A stretch of 64,000 nucleotides of DNA from NCBI RefSeq assembly GCF_033958435.1, contig NC_134137.1, positions 111,982,501-112,046,500 of the forward strand, written 5' to 3'. The notes under the pieces were generated by a model. That model had not been told where the DNA came from and searched no databases. It was given only the letters and a program-made list of their open reading frames with translations. Shown here piece after piece: positions 11,380 through 22,640 of the stretch. Position numbers and translations under genes: made by a program. Numbering within the stretch: the first letter of the stretch is position 1; each line of letters opens with the position of its first letter. This DNA is from Carettochelys insculpta (Eukaryota > Chordata > Testudines > Carettochelyidae).

Positions 11380-12850
11380 TCAAATAGCTTTCTTCAATTC
11401 GACCACAGGTGGTTTCTGGTCCAGCTTGTCCATGACTGACAGGAGCTCGACAGCGTTGAGGGCTGTATCAACCATAGTGTTCTTGCATGAGTACAGTTCG
11501 GAGTAGTGCTCGACCCATAGCTCCATCTGTTTAGCTTTGTCAGTGATGACTTCACCAGATTTGGATTTCAGAGGTGCCATCTTGTTCTGGATGGGTCCCA
11601 TTGCCTTTTTTATGCCCTCATACGTTCCCCTGAGATTACCAGAGTCATCAGAGGTCTGGATACTGCTGCATAGCTTAAGCCAGTAGTTGTTGGCACAGAG
11701 CCTGGCTGTTTCCTGTACTATTTTTCTGGCTACTCTGAGTGGTTGCTGGGTGCTCTGACTTGGTGAGCGTTTATACTCCAGAAGTACAGCATGCTTCTTT
11801 TCGATGACTGAAATCATCTCATCGGAGCTAGCTTCAAACCAGTCGTTTGTGTTTCCAGCTCTTCTTCCAAACACTGAAAACACCATATTGTAGATTGTGT
11901 CCCTCAGATGCTGCCGTCTGGATGTCGCATCAGCACCCCCAGGGCTGCTGTGCAGATTCTCCTCAAGGGTCTCTCTGAACACTTCAGCTTTTTCTGAGTT
12001 TGCTGTCTTTCTGGCATCAGTGCGGGGCCTTCCAGTTGGTTTAGAATGGTGCAGCTTCTTGGGTCTCAGCTTGAGCTTGGAGCAGACTAGCGAATAATCT
12101 GTATTGCAGTCGGCACTGTGGTAGCTGTGTGTCAGGAGACGTTTTTGAGGTTGTCGCATCTGGTGATGACCAAGTCTAATTGGTGCCAGTGTTTCGAGCA
12201 TGGGTGTCTCCATGGCACTCTGTGCTGTGGCTTGGTTTGGGAAAATGTGTTTGTGATGCTCAGATTGTGGTACGTGCAAAGTTCGAGGAGACACTGTCCA
12301 TTGTCATTCATTTTTCCCACATCAAAGTGACCTAGGCAAGAGGGTCATGAGTCACAATCGGCTCCAACTTTTGCACTGAAATCACCCAAAAGGTACAATT
12401 GTTCATGAGGAGGTATTTGCACTATGGCATCACTGAGCTCATCATAGAACTTGTCCTTTGCTTCTGGTGCAGCATTCAGGGTTGGAACGTAAGTGCTGAT
12501 CAGGTGGACGGAACAGGTGCAGGTTTGAAGTTTGAACTGAAGGAGTCTTTCTGATCCTCCTGTGACTAGTTCCACCATTTGCAGAAGGGTGTTTCTGATG
12601 GCAAAGCCGACACCGTGCTCCCTGGGTTCTTCTTGGGCTTTGCCCTGCCAGAAAAAGGTGCAGTCCTTTTCCTTTACGGATCCCGAAGCTGCGAGTCGCG
12701 TCTCCTGCAAAGTGGCGATGTCAACTTGGAGCCCCTTCAGTTCCTCATTGATGACAGCAGTCTTTCAGGTGTTGCTGATGTCCTGAAGATCTTCAGTCAA
12801 ACCAGTCAACATGGTCCATACATTCCAACAAGCAAGCTTGAAACTTTGAT
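11380..12850 (-). pseudogene. LINE APE-type endonuclease domain and linker (broken)
   Basis: In sense order it reads VDIATLQETRLA (the catalytic E of the LQET motif, about 12710), then YLLGDFSAKVGADCDS (the GDFNA-type motif), NDNGQCLLELCTYHNLSITNTF, HWHQLDLVITR and ADCNTDYSLV (the position of the usual SDH motif, here DYS). This is the exonuclease-endonuclease-phosphatase fold that nicks target DNA for LINE insertion. Stops and frame changes occur at about 12345 and 12132. The segment 12294-11380 continues into a charged linker leading to the RT. Confidence 0.75.
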
Positions 12851-12870
12851 GATTTCCTTTCCTTAATAAT

Positions 12871-13830
12871 TTTCTTGTTGGTTTGTCTGGTGCTCATTTC
12901 AGTCACTTGTCAGGTTTGGGAACCTTAAGCCTCATGCACGCAGTGAGGCAAGTGAACTGTGGCGAGACAGTACCCCACTGGCTGGGGACTGCCCAGCTTA
13001 AGGGGGGTGGTGACTGTCCAATGAGATGCGATGATCTCTCCCACCGTCAGAAGCAACCGTTGGCTCTTGTTCTCTACGCCAATTGAGCAAGAGCTTATAA
13101 CCGGTATCTGTTGCCTCCCGTGTTGGTTCAAAGCTGTTAAGTGATGCTGGAGTACCTCTCCAGGCGCGAGCCTGGGCAATTTTTATGGAGACCCTGGGCT
13201 GCCCAGACACCAGGCCCCACCTCTCGGCTTTACTGATATAGTCCAAAGGGAAGGATAACCTCTATGTTTGGTACCAACTCAGCTGCAGGAGTTGCCAGAA
13301 CAGTGCCAGAAGTTGACACAGAACTGCCTTAGGACTCCCCTCCAGATTTTCTGTCAGGGTTTACTCCCTTAGCCTTACTCCATCCCAGGATAACCCACAA
13401 GGCAGTGGGGCATCTTCCTCCGCCTTCACAGGAGTTGCCCATTTGCAGCACCACACCTCCTGGTCCGCCGTTGAGACTGTGCAATAGAAGGGAGAAGGAA
13501 CAAGTCCCTCCATAAGGTCGGTATGTGAGACAGACCAGACCCCTGCTCACCGTGTTTTGCCTGCAAGCTGACGCAGTTGCCCGGGGGATGGCGTCACTGT
13601 AATGCACAACAGCTGCTAGAAGCCAACAGTGAGAATTGAGTGGTGGGTGAGGACCTGTGCTTCCGCCCACCTGAAAAAGCACAGCTGCTGGAGAGTCAAA
13701 GGTACTACCTCTACCCCAGACACCCCATATCCACCCAAGGCAAATAGCAATGGCCCCTAAAACCCCTCCTCAGAAGGGATTACACCAGAGGAAACTGAGG
13801 CCTTAAACGAGCCAGGGATTGGCTCAGACC
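12871..13830 (-). other. Possible 5' UTR of the LINE
   Basis: This GC-richer stretch directly precedes the endonuclease start on the minus strand and differs in composition from the AT-rich flank beyond about 13830. I see no coding signature. It may be LINE 5' UTR or a separate unknown repeat. Confidence 0.4.
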
Positions 13831-13949
13831 CCTAGACAGCAATATTTTAAAGTATTTGAACAGATATACAAAAAGTGTTGCTATAGTTCACTGAATGCTT
13901 TACTTTTCTTCTTTTAACTGTAGCATGATTATATTTGCCTATATAATGT

Positions 13950-14342
13950 TATAAAGTTTAAGGCCAGAAAGGACTATCAGATCCTCCAGCCTGACCACTT
14001 GTGTGTCAGAGGCAACCAACATCAGCCAGTGCCCACACACATGCCCCACCCACTGACGTAAGCCCAAAGCGTTACAACTCACAGGATCCTAGGCTATACT
14101 GTCCCTCGGATAGAGAATAGGAGGGACAGAGGTGCACAGGTGCACTGACAGGGAAATGGTTAAGTGAGATACATCCAGATAGTCTGGACAATTATCTCGA
14201 CTTGCACGCTGCAGAGGAAAGTGAACTCTCCACACACCCCAAAAGGACACTACCAGTCTGGTGTGGGGGGAAGCTTCTTCCCAATTCCATGAAAGAGCAT
14301 ATGAGCAAAAACCTTCCAGCCAAGAACCTGTATGGGTCCATT
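13950..14342 (-). mobile_element. CR1/L3-like LINE 3' fragment, antisense
   Basis: Opens with AAGGCCAGAAAGGACTATCA and CAGCCTGACCAC, wording typical of antisense CR1-like 3' regions in turtles, and continues with old repeat-like text up to the MITE. Diverged. Confidence 0.45.
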
Positions 14343-14348
14343 CACTCA

Positions 14349-14806
14349 GGCCGTTTCTACACAGGCCACTTCTTTTGGAAGTGGCATGCTAATACAGGGA
14401 GTGAAATATGCTAATGAGGCATGGATGCAAATTACCTGTGCCTCATTAGCATAATGTTATGTGATTTGGAGTCTGGAAGACTGTTCTTCTGGACTCCAAA
14501 ATGCCGTGTAGAAGCACAGCTGCCAGGGGGTCTTCCTGAAGGAAGTCCTCCTTCCAGAGGCCCCTTCTTCCCAAAAATTTTCAGGAAGAAGGGGCCTCTG
14601 GAAGAAGGACTTACTTCTGGAAGCCCCCCCAGCAGCTGCACTTCCACATGGCGTTTTGGAGTGCGGAAGAACAGCCTTCCAGACTCCAAATCACGTGACG
14701 TTATGCTAATGAGGCACAGGGAATTTGCATCCATGCCTTATTAGCATATTTCACTCCCTGTATTAGCATGCCACTTCCAAAGGAAGTGGCCTGTGTAGAA
14801 ACGGCC
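14349..14806. mobile_element. Full-length hairpin MITE with TCA target duplication
   Basis: A 458-bp near-perfect palindrome. Both ends start GGCCGTTTCTACACAGGCCA and are flanked by TCA (14346-14348 and 14807-14809). The arms share ATGCTAATGAGGCA, GACTCCAAA and AGAGGCCCCTTCTTCC up to a centre near 14578. Open frames on both strands (14421-14744 plus and 14432-14734 minus) encode nearly the same peptide, which follows from the palindrome and does not indicate genes. The 3-bp duplication and GGC ends suit the PIF/Harbinger type. ATGCAAAT octamers lie in both arms. Confidence 0.85.
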
Positions 14807-14809
14807 TCA

Positions 14810-16246
14810 GTGTCTAGAATTGGATTCCATGTTGCCTTATGACTGTTTTAGAAATATTTTTTTATTCATTGTGAGGTGTCTAAGGAGCCATTTGCACTTA
14901 TTTTGAACTAAGTAACATAGGGACCAATTTAGCTGTCATTCAAGTTAAAAAAATGGTGCTCTTTGATGCCATTGAGAATTGGATCAGGCCCTAAATTCTG
15001 TTGTGTGTGTTGCAGTGTTGACAGCAAGCTTGAGTTGTTGAGGAAGTCCTCCCACAGTGAATCAGTGACTGCAATAAAGATTATGTGTTGCTACAGATTC
15101 AATATATATGTGCCTTTTATACACCTTCTAATTAGAAAATGTGAAAATAAAATAAAATCAGTAAGAGAATGCAGGACTAAAGTAAAATCAATCCAGGACT
15201 ATGAATCTGGGTAAGAATTCATCAGCATGCTCTAGAATATTTGATGGCAGTTTTAAAGGCTGCAATTTTCCAAGAACTCCTGCTTCAGATAATGGTGTCC
15301 AAATTAATAGGTTAAAGAATCTAGCATCAAGCAGAGCTCTTTGGTCCAAAAGCAATCTAGAGAGTGTTATGCTCTGTATTATTTCCAGCAGAGTACTGGA
15401 GAACACAGATTAATTTTGTGTATATACTTTATGTGTACTTCACAACTGCCATTGTGTTACTTTTTGAATATTTCAGTTTATTTTTTTTCATCATCAGAAG
15501 CTTCTCTCAAGATCCTGAAAGGCAATACTTTTCATGATACAAGCAGAACCATTTGACAAACTTTGTAAAAGATGATCCACTTGGTCTTTGCATAAATTTT
15601 ATGTTTCTGATTCAGTTGCATTGAAGCTTCCCTTTAAAGAGCATGTGATTACTCACCATATTTTCAAAAGCTTTCAGTGAAATAGTCCTAAGTCTCTTCT
15701 TCAAAGACAAATATGTACTTAGGAGCCAAAGGCTTCTTGCAGATAAATGGCGTATAGGAGCTTTGCAAAGTTTTACCATGAAAGATCAAAGGCTTGTTAT
15801 TGTATGTGATGTTGTAAACCAATTGCTAACTGTGGCCAAGTCCACAAGCATTAGATGAGCAACAACAAACTCATGGCAGGAAACTCAACCAGATCACGTG
15901 CATGTTTGTTTTGTTCAGAAAAAGTACGTCTTATCAAAATGTATTTGGTTTTTACAGGCTATTAAATGCTTATGAACTGCTGCATGCTTTGATCTCGCTT
16001 GTAATGTCTGTATTCCGCGCTGTACGGCAATATGTAAGTTTTGCTGTATAATTTTGAAAATGTTTGTCCTGAATTTGTGAACCCAGGGACAAGAGGCCTA
16101 TCAAGCTTAAATAGGCTGCTAAGGAATATCATGGTTCAAAGAATGGATGAATGGCTCTGTAACACCTTGGAAATGCTCTATGTATGGGAGATTGTTTCAT
16201 GGACTGGAAGGGAGAATGTAAAATAAAAACAGAAAAAAAAAATCTC
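14810..16246. other. Unique AT-rich stretch
   Basis: No gene or clear repeat recognised. At about 14982-14992 a GATCAGGCCCT motif hints at an old MITE end. Confidence 0.4.
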
Positions 16247-16249
16247 ATT

Positions 16250-16683
16250 GGCCATGTCTACACAAGCCCCAAACTTCAAAATGGACACGCAAAAGGCCAT
16301 TTCAAAGTTTACTAATGAAGCGCTGAAATGCATATTCAGCGCTTCATTAGCATGCGGGCTGCTGTGGCACTTCGAACTTGACGTGCCTCACCGCCGCGCA
16401 CCTCGTCCCGACGGGGCTCCTTTTTGAAAGGACCCCACCTACTTCGAAGTCCCCTTATTCCCGAGCTCGTGGGAATAAGGTGACTTCGAAGTAGGTGGGG
16501 TACTTTCGAAAAGGAGCCCCGTCGGGACGAGGTGCGCGGCGGTGAGGCACGTCAAGTTCGAAGTGCCACGGCCGCCCGCATGCTAATGAAGCGCTGAATA
16601 TGCATTTCAGCACTTCATTAGTAAACTTCGAAATGGCCATTTGCGTGTCCATTTCGAAGTTTGGGGCTAGTGTAGACGTAGCC
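16250..16683. mobile_element. Hairpin MITE of the TTCGAA family, ATT target duplication
   Basis: A 434-bp palindrome with ends GGCCATGTCTACAC and a matching inverted right end TAGTGTAGACGTAGCC, flanked by ATT on both sides (16247-16249 and 16684-16686). The arms contain CTTCGAA, TACTAATGAAGCGCTGAA and GCATTTCAGC-type blocks, with a centre at about 16460 around CCCGAGCTCGTGGG. The same family recurs at 25253 and 34007. Confidence 0.9.
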
Positions 16684-16834
16684 ATTGCTATTTGCACTCT
16701 TACAGAGCCCAAGACACTAACTAAGGCAAAGATGCCCAAGGGGCATCCATGGCTCTACCTGGAAAGATATTTTGCATGGTCAGGTTACTACATCTGTCTT
16801 CTTTAAGGAACTCCAGAAAATGACTCCAGGTGGG

Positions 16835-17035
16835 ACTGTGTTTAAAAAGCTACAGCAGCACAGCTGCACCAGTGCTTTAATGAAGATACTACACTGGCAA
16901 AGTTTATCCACCTATGTGAAAGGCAGTAGCTGTGATAACAGGAGAAGCTCTCCCATGACCATGGCAGTGTATTTTCCTCCGGGGATTTGGATGGTATATC
17001 TGCATCAGTCAGGGGTGCAGAAGGTTTGTAGGGGA
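16835..17035. mobile_element. Old turtle MITE fragment
   Basis: Contains GCTACAGCAGCACAGCTG and GAGAAGCTCTCCCAT, resembling the common turtle palindromic MITE with the same TGTCTACAC terminus. The ends are not visible and the identification rests on recall. Confidence 0.35.
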
Positions 17036-18792
17036 GACCTGGTCTCATTTGTGTATGTATGCTTGCCTGCTTCAACCTGTACATAACTCTATATTGCTTA
17101 TTATTCCACTTAGTAAGCCTCTAGCTGGTTTATTATGCAATTGGCCGCAGGTTTGAGATCTAAGATACAAATTGATCCAGGATAAGTGATCATTTGTTTG
17201 GTCTCTGAATATTTTGTGATTTCTGACGTTTGATGTTTGGCCATTTATCACTAATTCTAGCTTGCCTTGGTGGTAAGATAGGGTGGAGGTCAAAGGCAAA
17301 TATCTGTGACTTCATAGTGTATCTGTTACAGTGACCAGGGAGTTTGCATTTGTTACCAGGTTGATGAAATGTAACTATAGAACAGGCTACCAGTTTGGGT
17401 GTCTGCCTTTGTTTGTTTGTTTTGAACACTGTCCTGAGGTAGGCACTCAGTTGTGAGGTACTTCAGACAGTGCACCAGAGTTTCCTTTTGTGGGAAGGTG
17501 TATGGAGAGGTTTGAACAATGTACATTTCATTTCATTTACTTGGTGGGCACTTTTGTTGAAGATGACACTGATAACTAAGACTAGTTATGACAATGTGCT
17601 GTAGACAGTGTCAGTTATAGGGATTATGGACCTGGCTCCTGCTGTTCTTCTATCAGCAATAAACATTAAATAAATGGAAAATGAGTGCAAGACTACAGTG
17701 GCATTACTGTATTCCTTCTATGAAAGGTAAATACAGCACGTATGAATATTTTAGAAGCACCCAAATATGTTTGAATATAATCAGAAACACCGGGTGTTGC
17801 AATCTTGGAATCATAGGCTATTATTATTAGAACTGGAGGGACCAGGAGAGGTCACCTGCATCCAAAACAAGAGCAAGCCATAGTAATTTAATCATACTAA
17901 TATTTAATACATATTTTAATAAAATTGTGAGTGGAAACAAAGAACAATAATGTAGAAGAAAGAAATTATAGAGGCATCTTTACACAGCTAATTTCTATTT
18001 TAGGTGTGAAATCCTTTTCAAAATCCAAGTCAAGCTCAAAACTTCCATCGACTCGAATGGGGCAAGGATTTCACCCCAGGTGTCCCTGTAATTCTTGACA
18101 TAATTATAGAAGGTTTATGCCATTTATCCCAAATAATTGGTTGCTATGAGACATTTTCAGAGAGGATTAAACATCCTTCATTGGCTCTAGATAACAGTAT
18201 AACTCATTGTTCAATAATTCAAGCTTTAGATAATTAGAAATTGAAATTGAAATAACAGTGTCAAAGTATCAGTGACTAAAATTGTTGAATGAATATATTA
18301 AAAGCAAAGGTCTACTACTGAGAATTAAAGGGGTCATATTAATATTCATGAAATAAACTATTATTGTGAGTTAACTATGATAATCAGTTACACTATATCA
18401 TTAAGAATGTCATAAGCCCCTTTAATAGTATGCTAAATAATATGGGTTATATATAGTAAAAGCTGTGTAGTATCTGTTTTGATGGTATATAATTATTCTA
18501 ATGAGAGAAAATGATTATTTAAGTATAGTGGGAGTGTAACAGTTGGCATATGGTGATGCAACATTTTGAACTATAAAACTGGAAGAGTCTCCTATTCTAA
18601 GACTGCAGATCGCAGAAATTATTTATATGAGGTTGCCGCAGTAAAATTCTTCATATGAAGTATGAGAGACTTTAAAAACCCTTAAATCTAAAGGTGTACA
18701 CAAAGGTATTTTTGTTTGTTTGGACAACATCTCTAAAAATATATTTTTCTCTTTGGATTGACTCAAAACAGTTTTTTGTTTTGTTCCCATTA
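17036..18792. other. Unique AT-rich stretch with a small CR1 trace
   Basis: At 17808-17875 a short antisense CR1-like piece (GGAATCATAGGC, AACTGGAGGGACC) is visible. The segment 18170-18560 is AT-rich, lacks repeat wording and could include conserved non-coding sequence. I found no exon. Confidence 0.4.
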
Positions 18793-19124
18793 CAGTAACC
18801 TCTTTCATATCTGGCATTTTATCATCCGGAACAATCATATAACCGGCATATTAAGCATAAGTAAATTTTAGTTACATTTTTCATAAGTTCAGTATAGTAA
18901 AAGTAAATATAAATAAATACAGCAAACAAAGTCTAAGTTTACAAAGTACAGTACTACTGTTGGTAAATACAGTACTCTGCATACATTTTTGTTTGTTTCT
19001 TAATATCTAATCTTGTTTTTCTTCAGTGTTATGCACTGCTAGGTATTCCTTTCTATTATCCAGAATATATGAATATTTGAGAACCTCCCATTTCTGGGTC
19101 TGCCAGATATGAAAGAGTTTACTG
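18793..19124. mobile_element. Tigger/pogo-like MITE
   Basis: The ends form an inverted repeat beginning CAGTAACCTCTTTCATATCT on the left, with the matching complement at 19103-19124. The left flank is TA, as expected for Tc1/mariner-pogo elements, while the right flank reads AA, probably a decayed TA. The interior is AT-rich and non-coding. Confidence 0.65.
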
Positions 19125-19785
19125 AAGTTCTATAGAGCAGAACATCTTCAACAGGGAAGCCTGAGATAGACATATCCTAAAATCCCCCATAGTCCAGTGG
19201 TTAAACTATGCACCTGGGTTAAAGCTCCTGCTGTGAGTCTGGTAGAGGAAGAAGCTGAACTTGAATCGTCCAAAGCCTATTGAATGATTTAACAGGTGAA
19301 TTGAAAAGGGAGGCAATATATTCACCACCTCCTTCTCTGTCATTGGCAGCTAAGTTCTCTGGCAGTGTGTCAGAAAACTGCATTTTGACCCAGATTATGT
19401 GGCATATATACACATATATGTCAAATTTGGGAATCAATTCAGTCACACTGAAATCGTATATTTGCTAAATAAATTATACTCCTGAAAAACTTCACCCAGA
19501 TCTACTTAAAACTAATTTTAAATGAGACAGTTGCCCTTGTAAAGAATGATACCTGGCATGCTTGATCACACAGTGTAATGGCACATTTTGTATTGTATTC
19601 CTAAGTGATACGTTAGTTAATATTAGATACAGAAAAAAAATCAGTGCCCCAATTCTGCAAAGGACTTAAGTGTATACATGATGTACCCAGTAATACTCCC
19701 ATTGACATTAGTGAAGGGACTCATGTGTGTCAGTATATGTGTGTGCTGCAGTATACCGTATCGTAGTTAGGGTTCCTTGGGGCTG

Positions 19786-19926
19786 GATTTTCAAAGACAT
19801 TTAAGCATCTGCAGATGTAGCTAGTGTTTAGTGGGATTTGCAAAAACACCTATGCACTTACCCCCCCATTGATTTTTATCACTCTTTATCTCCAGGTACC
19901 TAAATGTCTTACAAAATCTGCCCTTT
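19786..19926. mobile_element. Old palindromic amniote MITE
   Basis: The left end GGATTTTCAAAGACATTTAA and the right end TACCTAAATGTCTTACAAAA are rough inverted copies, with CCCATTGATTTTTATCA near the middle. This matches the GGGCCAGATTTTCAAAGG type of old MITE in birds, crocodiles and turtles. Confidence 0.5.
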
Positions 19927-20649
19927 GTGCCTGTTTTTGAAACTAAAACTCAACACCATTTCCATTTTTGTGGCTTTGCCAACACTGTCACTTATAAGAC
20001 TAAACCTAATTAAGGACACTTACTTAGAGATATAATTAGTCTTCATGGTGAGGGCAATTGTTTTAACTAGTAATGACTATATTGTTCTTTAAGGGAGAGT
20101 CATTAAAAGTGATTGTGTCAGACCATATTGTATGAGGGTAGGCTGGTGAGGTACTGCTTGACACCTTCTCATATGCCGTACCTAAGAAACAGGGCAGTGT
20201 AACCTCTTAGTGTTTTATGCTTCCTCGGTGGGCCAGTATAGAGGGAGGCATCACCACAGTCCCACTTTCTTTCTGACTTTGTAGGGAGGGGTGCCCCAGA
20301 TTTGCACACATGCACTGGCTAGCCAGCATATTGTCTCTAGGGGACAGGGATATTTCTCATATATAATTTTGGGGCAGAATTATGTCTGCAGGAATGGAAG
20401 CCACTCTTAAAAAATATCAGGTCGATTCAACTTTTATTATAGTGACTTGCAGTTGTTTTCTTTATCCAAAGATTAATATCTCCAATGTTTCTCTGCAAGA
20501 ATTACTGTAAATGAAAGTTCCAGATAAGAAAAGAGCAGCCACATCTTTAAGACCCAAAGAAATTTACATGGAAAACATGAAAATATATTGGAAAAGAACT
20601 GTAAGCAGCTGTAGGGCAGATGGAATAGTTTCTGGAAAAGACGATACAT

Positions 20650-20722
20650 TATGTGTATGTGTGCGTGTGTGTGCGTGTGTGACAGAGAGAGAGAGAGTGA
20701 GAGAGAGAGAGAGAGAGAGAAG
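20650..20722 (+). repeat. Compound GT/GA microsatellite
   Basis: A (GT)n-rich run (about 20653-20681) passes directly into a (GA)n run (about 20683-20720). It inflates a spurious open frame on each strand. Confidence 0.9.
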
Positions 20723-21243
20723 TTGTGAATATCACAGAAAGGGGAAAGAATAGCTGAAAATGAGTTTTGTTTCACTTTAAATTTGCATTTTTTAAAAAGA
20801 CAACAGAACAGAATAGAACAAAGGGATAGTTTGAGAGCTAAAGAGAGAAAGGCTGATTGGCTCAGACATCACAGTAGTTTGTTTTATTTCAATTTTTAGT
20901 CTTGAATGTTTAAAACACAGACAAATGTTGGCTGAAACAGCTTGAGGTGCTGTTGATTTGAATGTGAGAAGCAACTGGCAAAAAACCACTGAGCAAATTT
21001 GCTCTTTTGAAAATGTTTGCTTTTATTTTTAACTGAACATTTTAATTGCACATGCAATTACATGTACCCTTTGTCTGGCTCTTCATTTGCAATGGAAGGA
21101 GAAAAGTGGAAAACAGAAGGATGGTGAAGGAGCAAACAGATCAGGGTATAGAATGTGATGAGAGAAGACAGAATTAATGATGGGGAAGGGTGAAGAGCAG
21201 GTAAAGCAGAGAGAGCAGAACATGGTGAAGAGGAAATGAGTAA

Positions 21244-21319
21244 GGGCCAGATCCAGTTTTCCTTGAAGTCAATTGAAAGACTCTCTGATTTTTAAGGGGC
21301 TTGTGGATCAGGCCCTGAT
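21244..21319. mobile_element. Short old MITE
   Basis: Begins AGGGCCAGATCC and ends GGATCAGGCCCTGA, short inverted ends around a decayed interior. Same ancient family style as other GGCCAGAT elements of amniotes. Confidence 0.45.
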
Positions 21320-21599
21320 GGCATAAAATATACATATAATTCACTGCAGATGAGATGGCTATTCCAGTAGCTCATGGCTGTTAATAAGTTATTCATGACC
21401 TTTGAAGTTTAAAAGCTACTAAAGCAAACTACCTCTCAACTACCCATAGTGTTGGAAGGTACTTTACTGTAAAATATACCTTTTAACCTCAGTGTCTTAT
21501 TGCTTTTCTCAGAGTACAAGCCTGGAATATGTGTATTTGCACTATGCAATTTTACTCTATCCTAGCTACTGCTTAGCAGTTACTGAGGTGAATATTGTT

Positions 21600-22260
21600 T
21601 AGATTTGCATTTTAAAACGTCTATTAAAAAAGAAAGAAAACTAAATGCTAATGATCACAGTGTTTGAATCACATTAAAACTCTTAATTTGCTGCAGTAAT
21701 AATTTAGGATTTTAATTATAAGCTTGAAAAACAGATTTAGAAACATAGTTGGCACGACTGTAATGTTAATTTGTCCTTTAACGTTTATTGAAAGCAATAT
21801 GTCCAATGTAATTACAGTGCGTGTCAAATAACCCACTATTTTATTTTTTAAATGTATGATCTGTTAATTTGCTTGATTAAGATGACTTGCCATCTGCTAA
21901 GGATTTTTTCTTTGTAGCTCCATCATTGCTTCCAAATAACAAGAAATGATAGAAAACGATTCCTTTAATTTCATTTAATCTGTGTTTTCTTGATGTTATT
22001 CCATTAAGCCCTTTCTATAGTGTTCATCATCATTTTTTCTATGGTTGTTACATCAAAGGTCATGTAGTATCTATTTCACTAAACAGAATGAATGTGTTTT
22101 GGAAGTAGTTGCATACAATTTTATCAGACATTAAATCAATGTGAAACAGTGCCATATTTCCTTATGGGATGGGCTCATACAAGTTCTCAAATTTTTCTTT
22201 TCTCCCAAAAGTGTTGATATTAATCATAATAAATTATCTACTTCCAAATAAAGCTAATTT
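21600..22260. other. Candidate conserved non-coding region
   Basis: About 650 bp of AT-rich DNA with many TAAT/ATTA homeodomain-type cores (for example TTTTAATTATAAGC, CTGTTAATTTGC, TTGATTAAGATGA), no repeat wording and no open frame. These properties are common in deeply conserved enhancers. This is inference only, since no alignment was possible. Confidence 0.3.
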
Positions 22261-22539
22261 TTATTAACCACTTGTCTCTATTCCTTTATTTATATGACCA
22301 TTGAGTCTTGCAAACATTGGTAACAGACTATGTAGCCAATGTGAATCTAATGAGATTACATTCTTAACGGGACTGGTAGAACATTCAAGAGAAACAGTGG
22401 GTATAATTGTGCATTTACATGCCTGCCCCATCATCAGTATCAATAGTAGGGTAATGAGCCATTTCCACCTTGCTGAATAGACCTTGTCAGCTCTGGCCCT
22501 CCCTTTTTCTGGGACCCCATTCTTTAAACACCCCTCTGA

Positions 22540-22640
22540 AACCACATCCCCACTCATGCATCTGACGAACCGGGTCCCTGCCCACGAAAGCTTATGATCC
22601 AAAACATGTTAGTCTATAAGGTGCCACAAGACTTCTTGTT
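22540..22640 (+). mobile_element. PLE tail, family B, decayed
   Basis: CTGACGA (22562-22568), a GGG/CCC stem, CGAAAGCTTATGATCC and TTAGTCTATAAGGTGCCACA follow the same order as the tails at 26278 and 55700. It retains GAAA at 22586-22589. The C-rich stretch upstream (22490-22555) may be part of the same element. Confidence 0.6.

Larger units (their letters stand above)
9600..12870 (-). mobile_element. Nearly full-length APE-type LINE, decayed
   Basis: On the minus strand the order is apurinic-type endonuclease (about 12850-12000), linker, reverse transcriptase (about 11370-10000), thumb region and a C-terminal C2H2-like finger (about 9770-9694), followed by a short 3' UTR with CCATAGTCTATGCAGACTGA at about 9646-9665 in sense. 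This is the single-ORF plan of APE-bearing LINEs. The frame is broken by several stops and shifts, for example in front of the FIDLTKAFD motif near 11000 and at about 9960. The upstream 12870-13830 sequence may be its 5' UTR. The clade (CR1/L2/Rex, RTE-like or other) cannot be fixed by eye. Confidence 0.8.

Noticed and set aside
14421..14744. Pair of similar proteins on opposite strands
   Set aside because: Explained fully by the palindrome of the MITE.
20650..20722. Open frames across the GT/GA repeat as genes
   Set aside because: The frames are products of the microsatellite.
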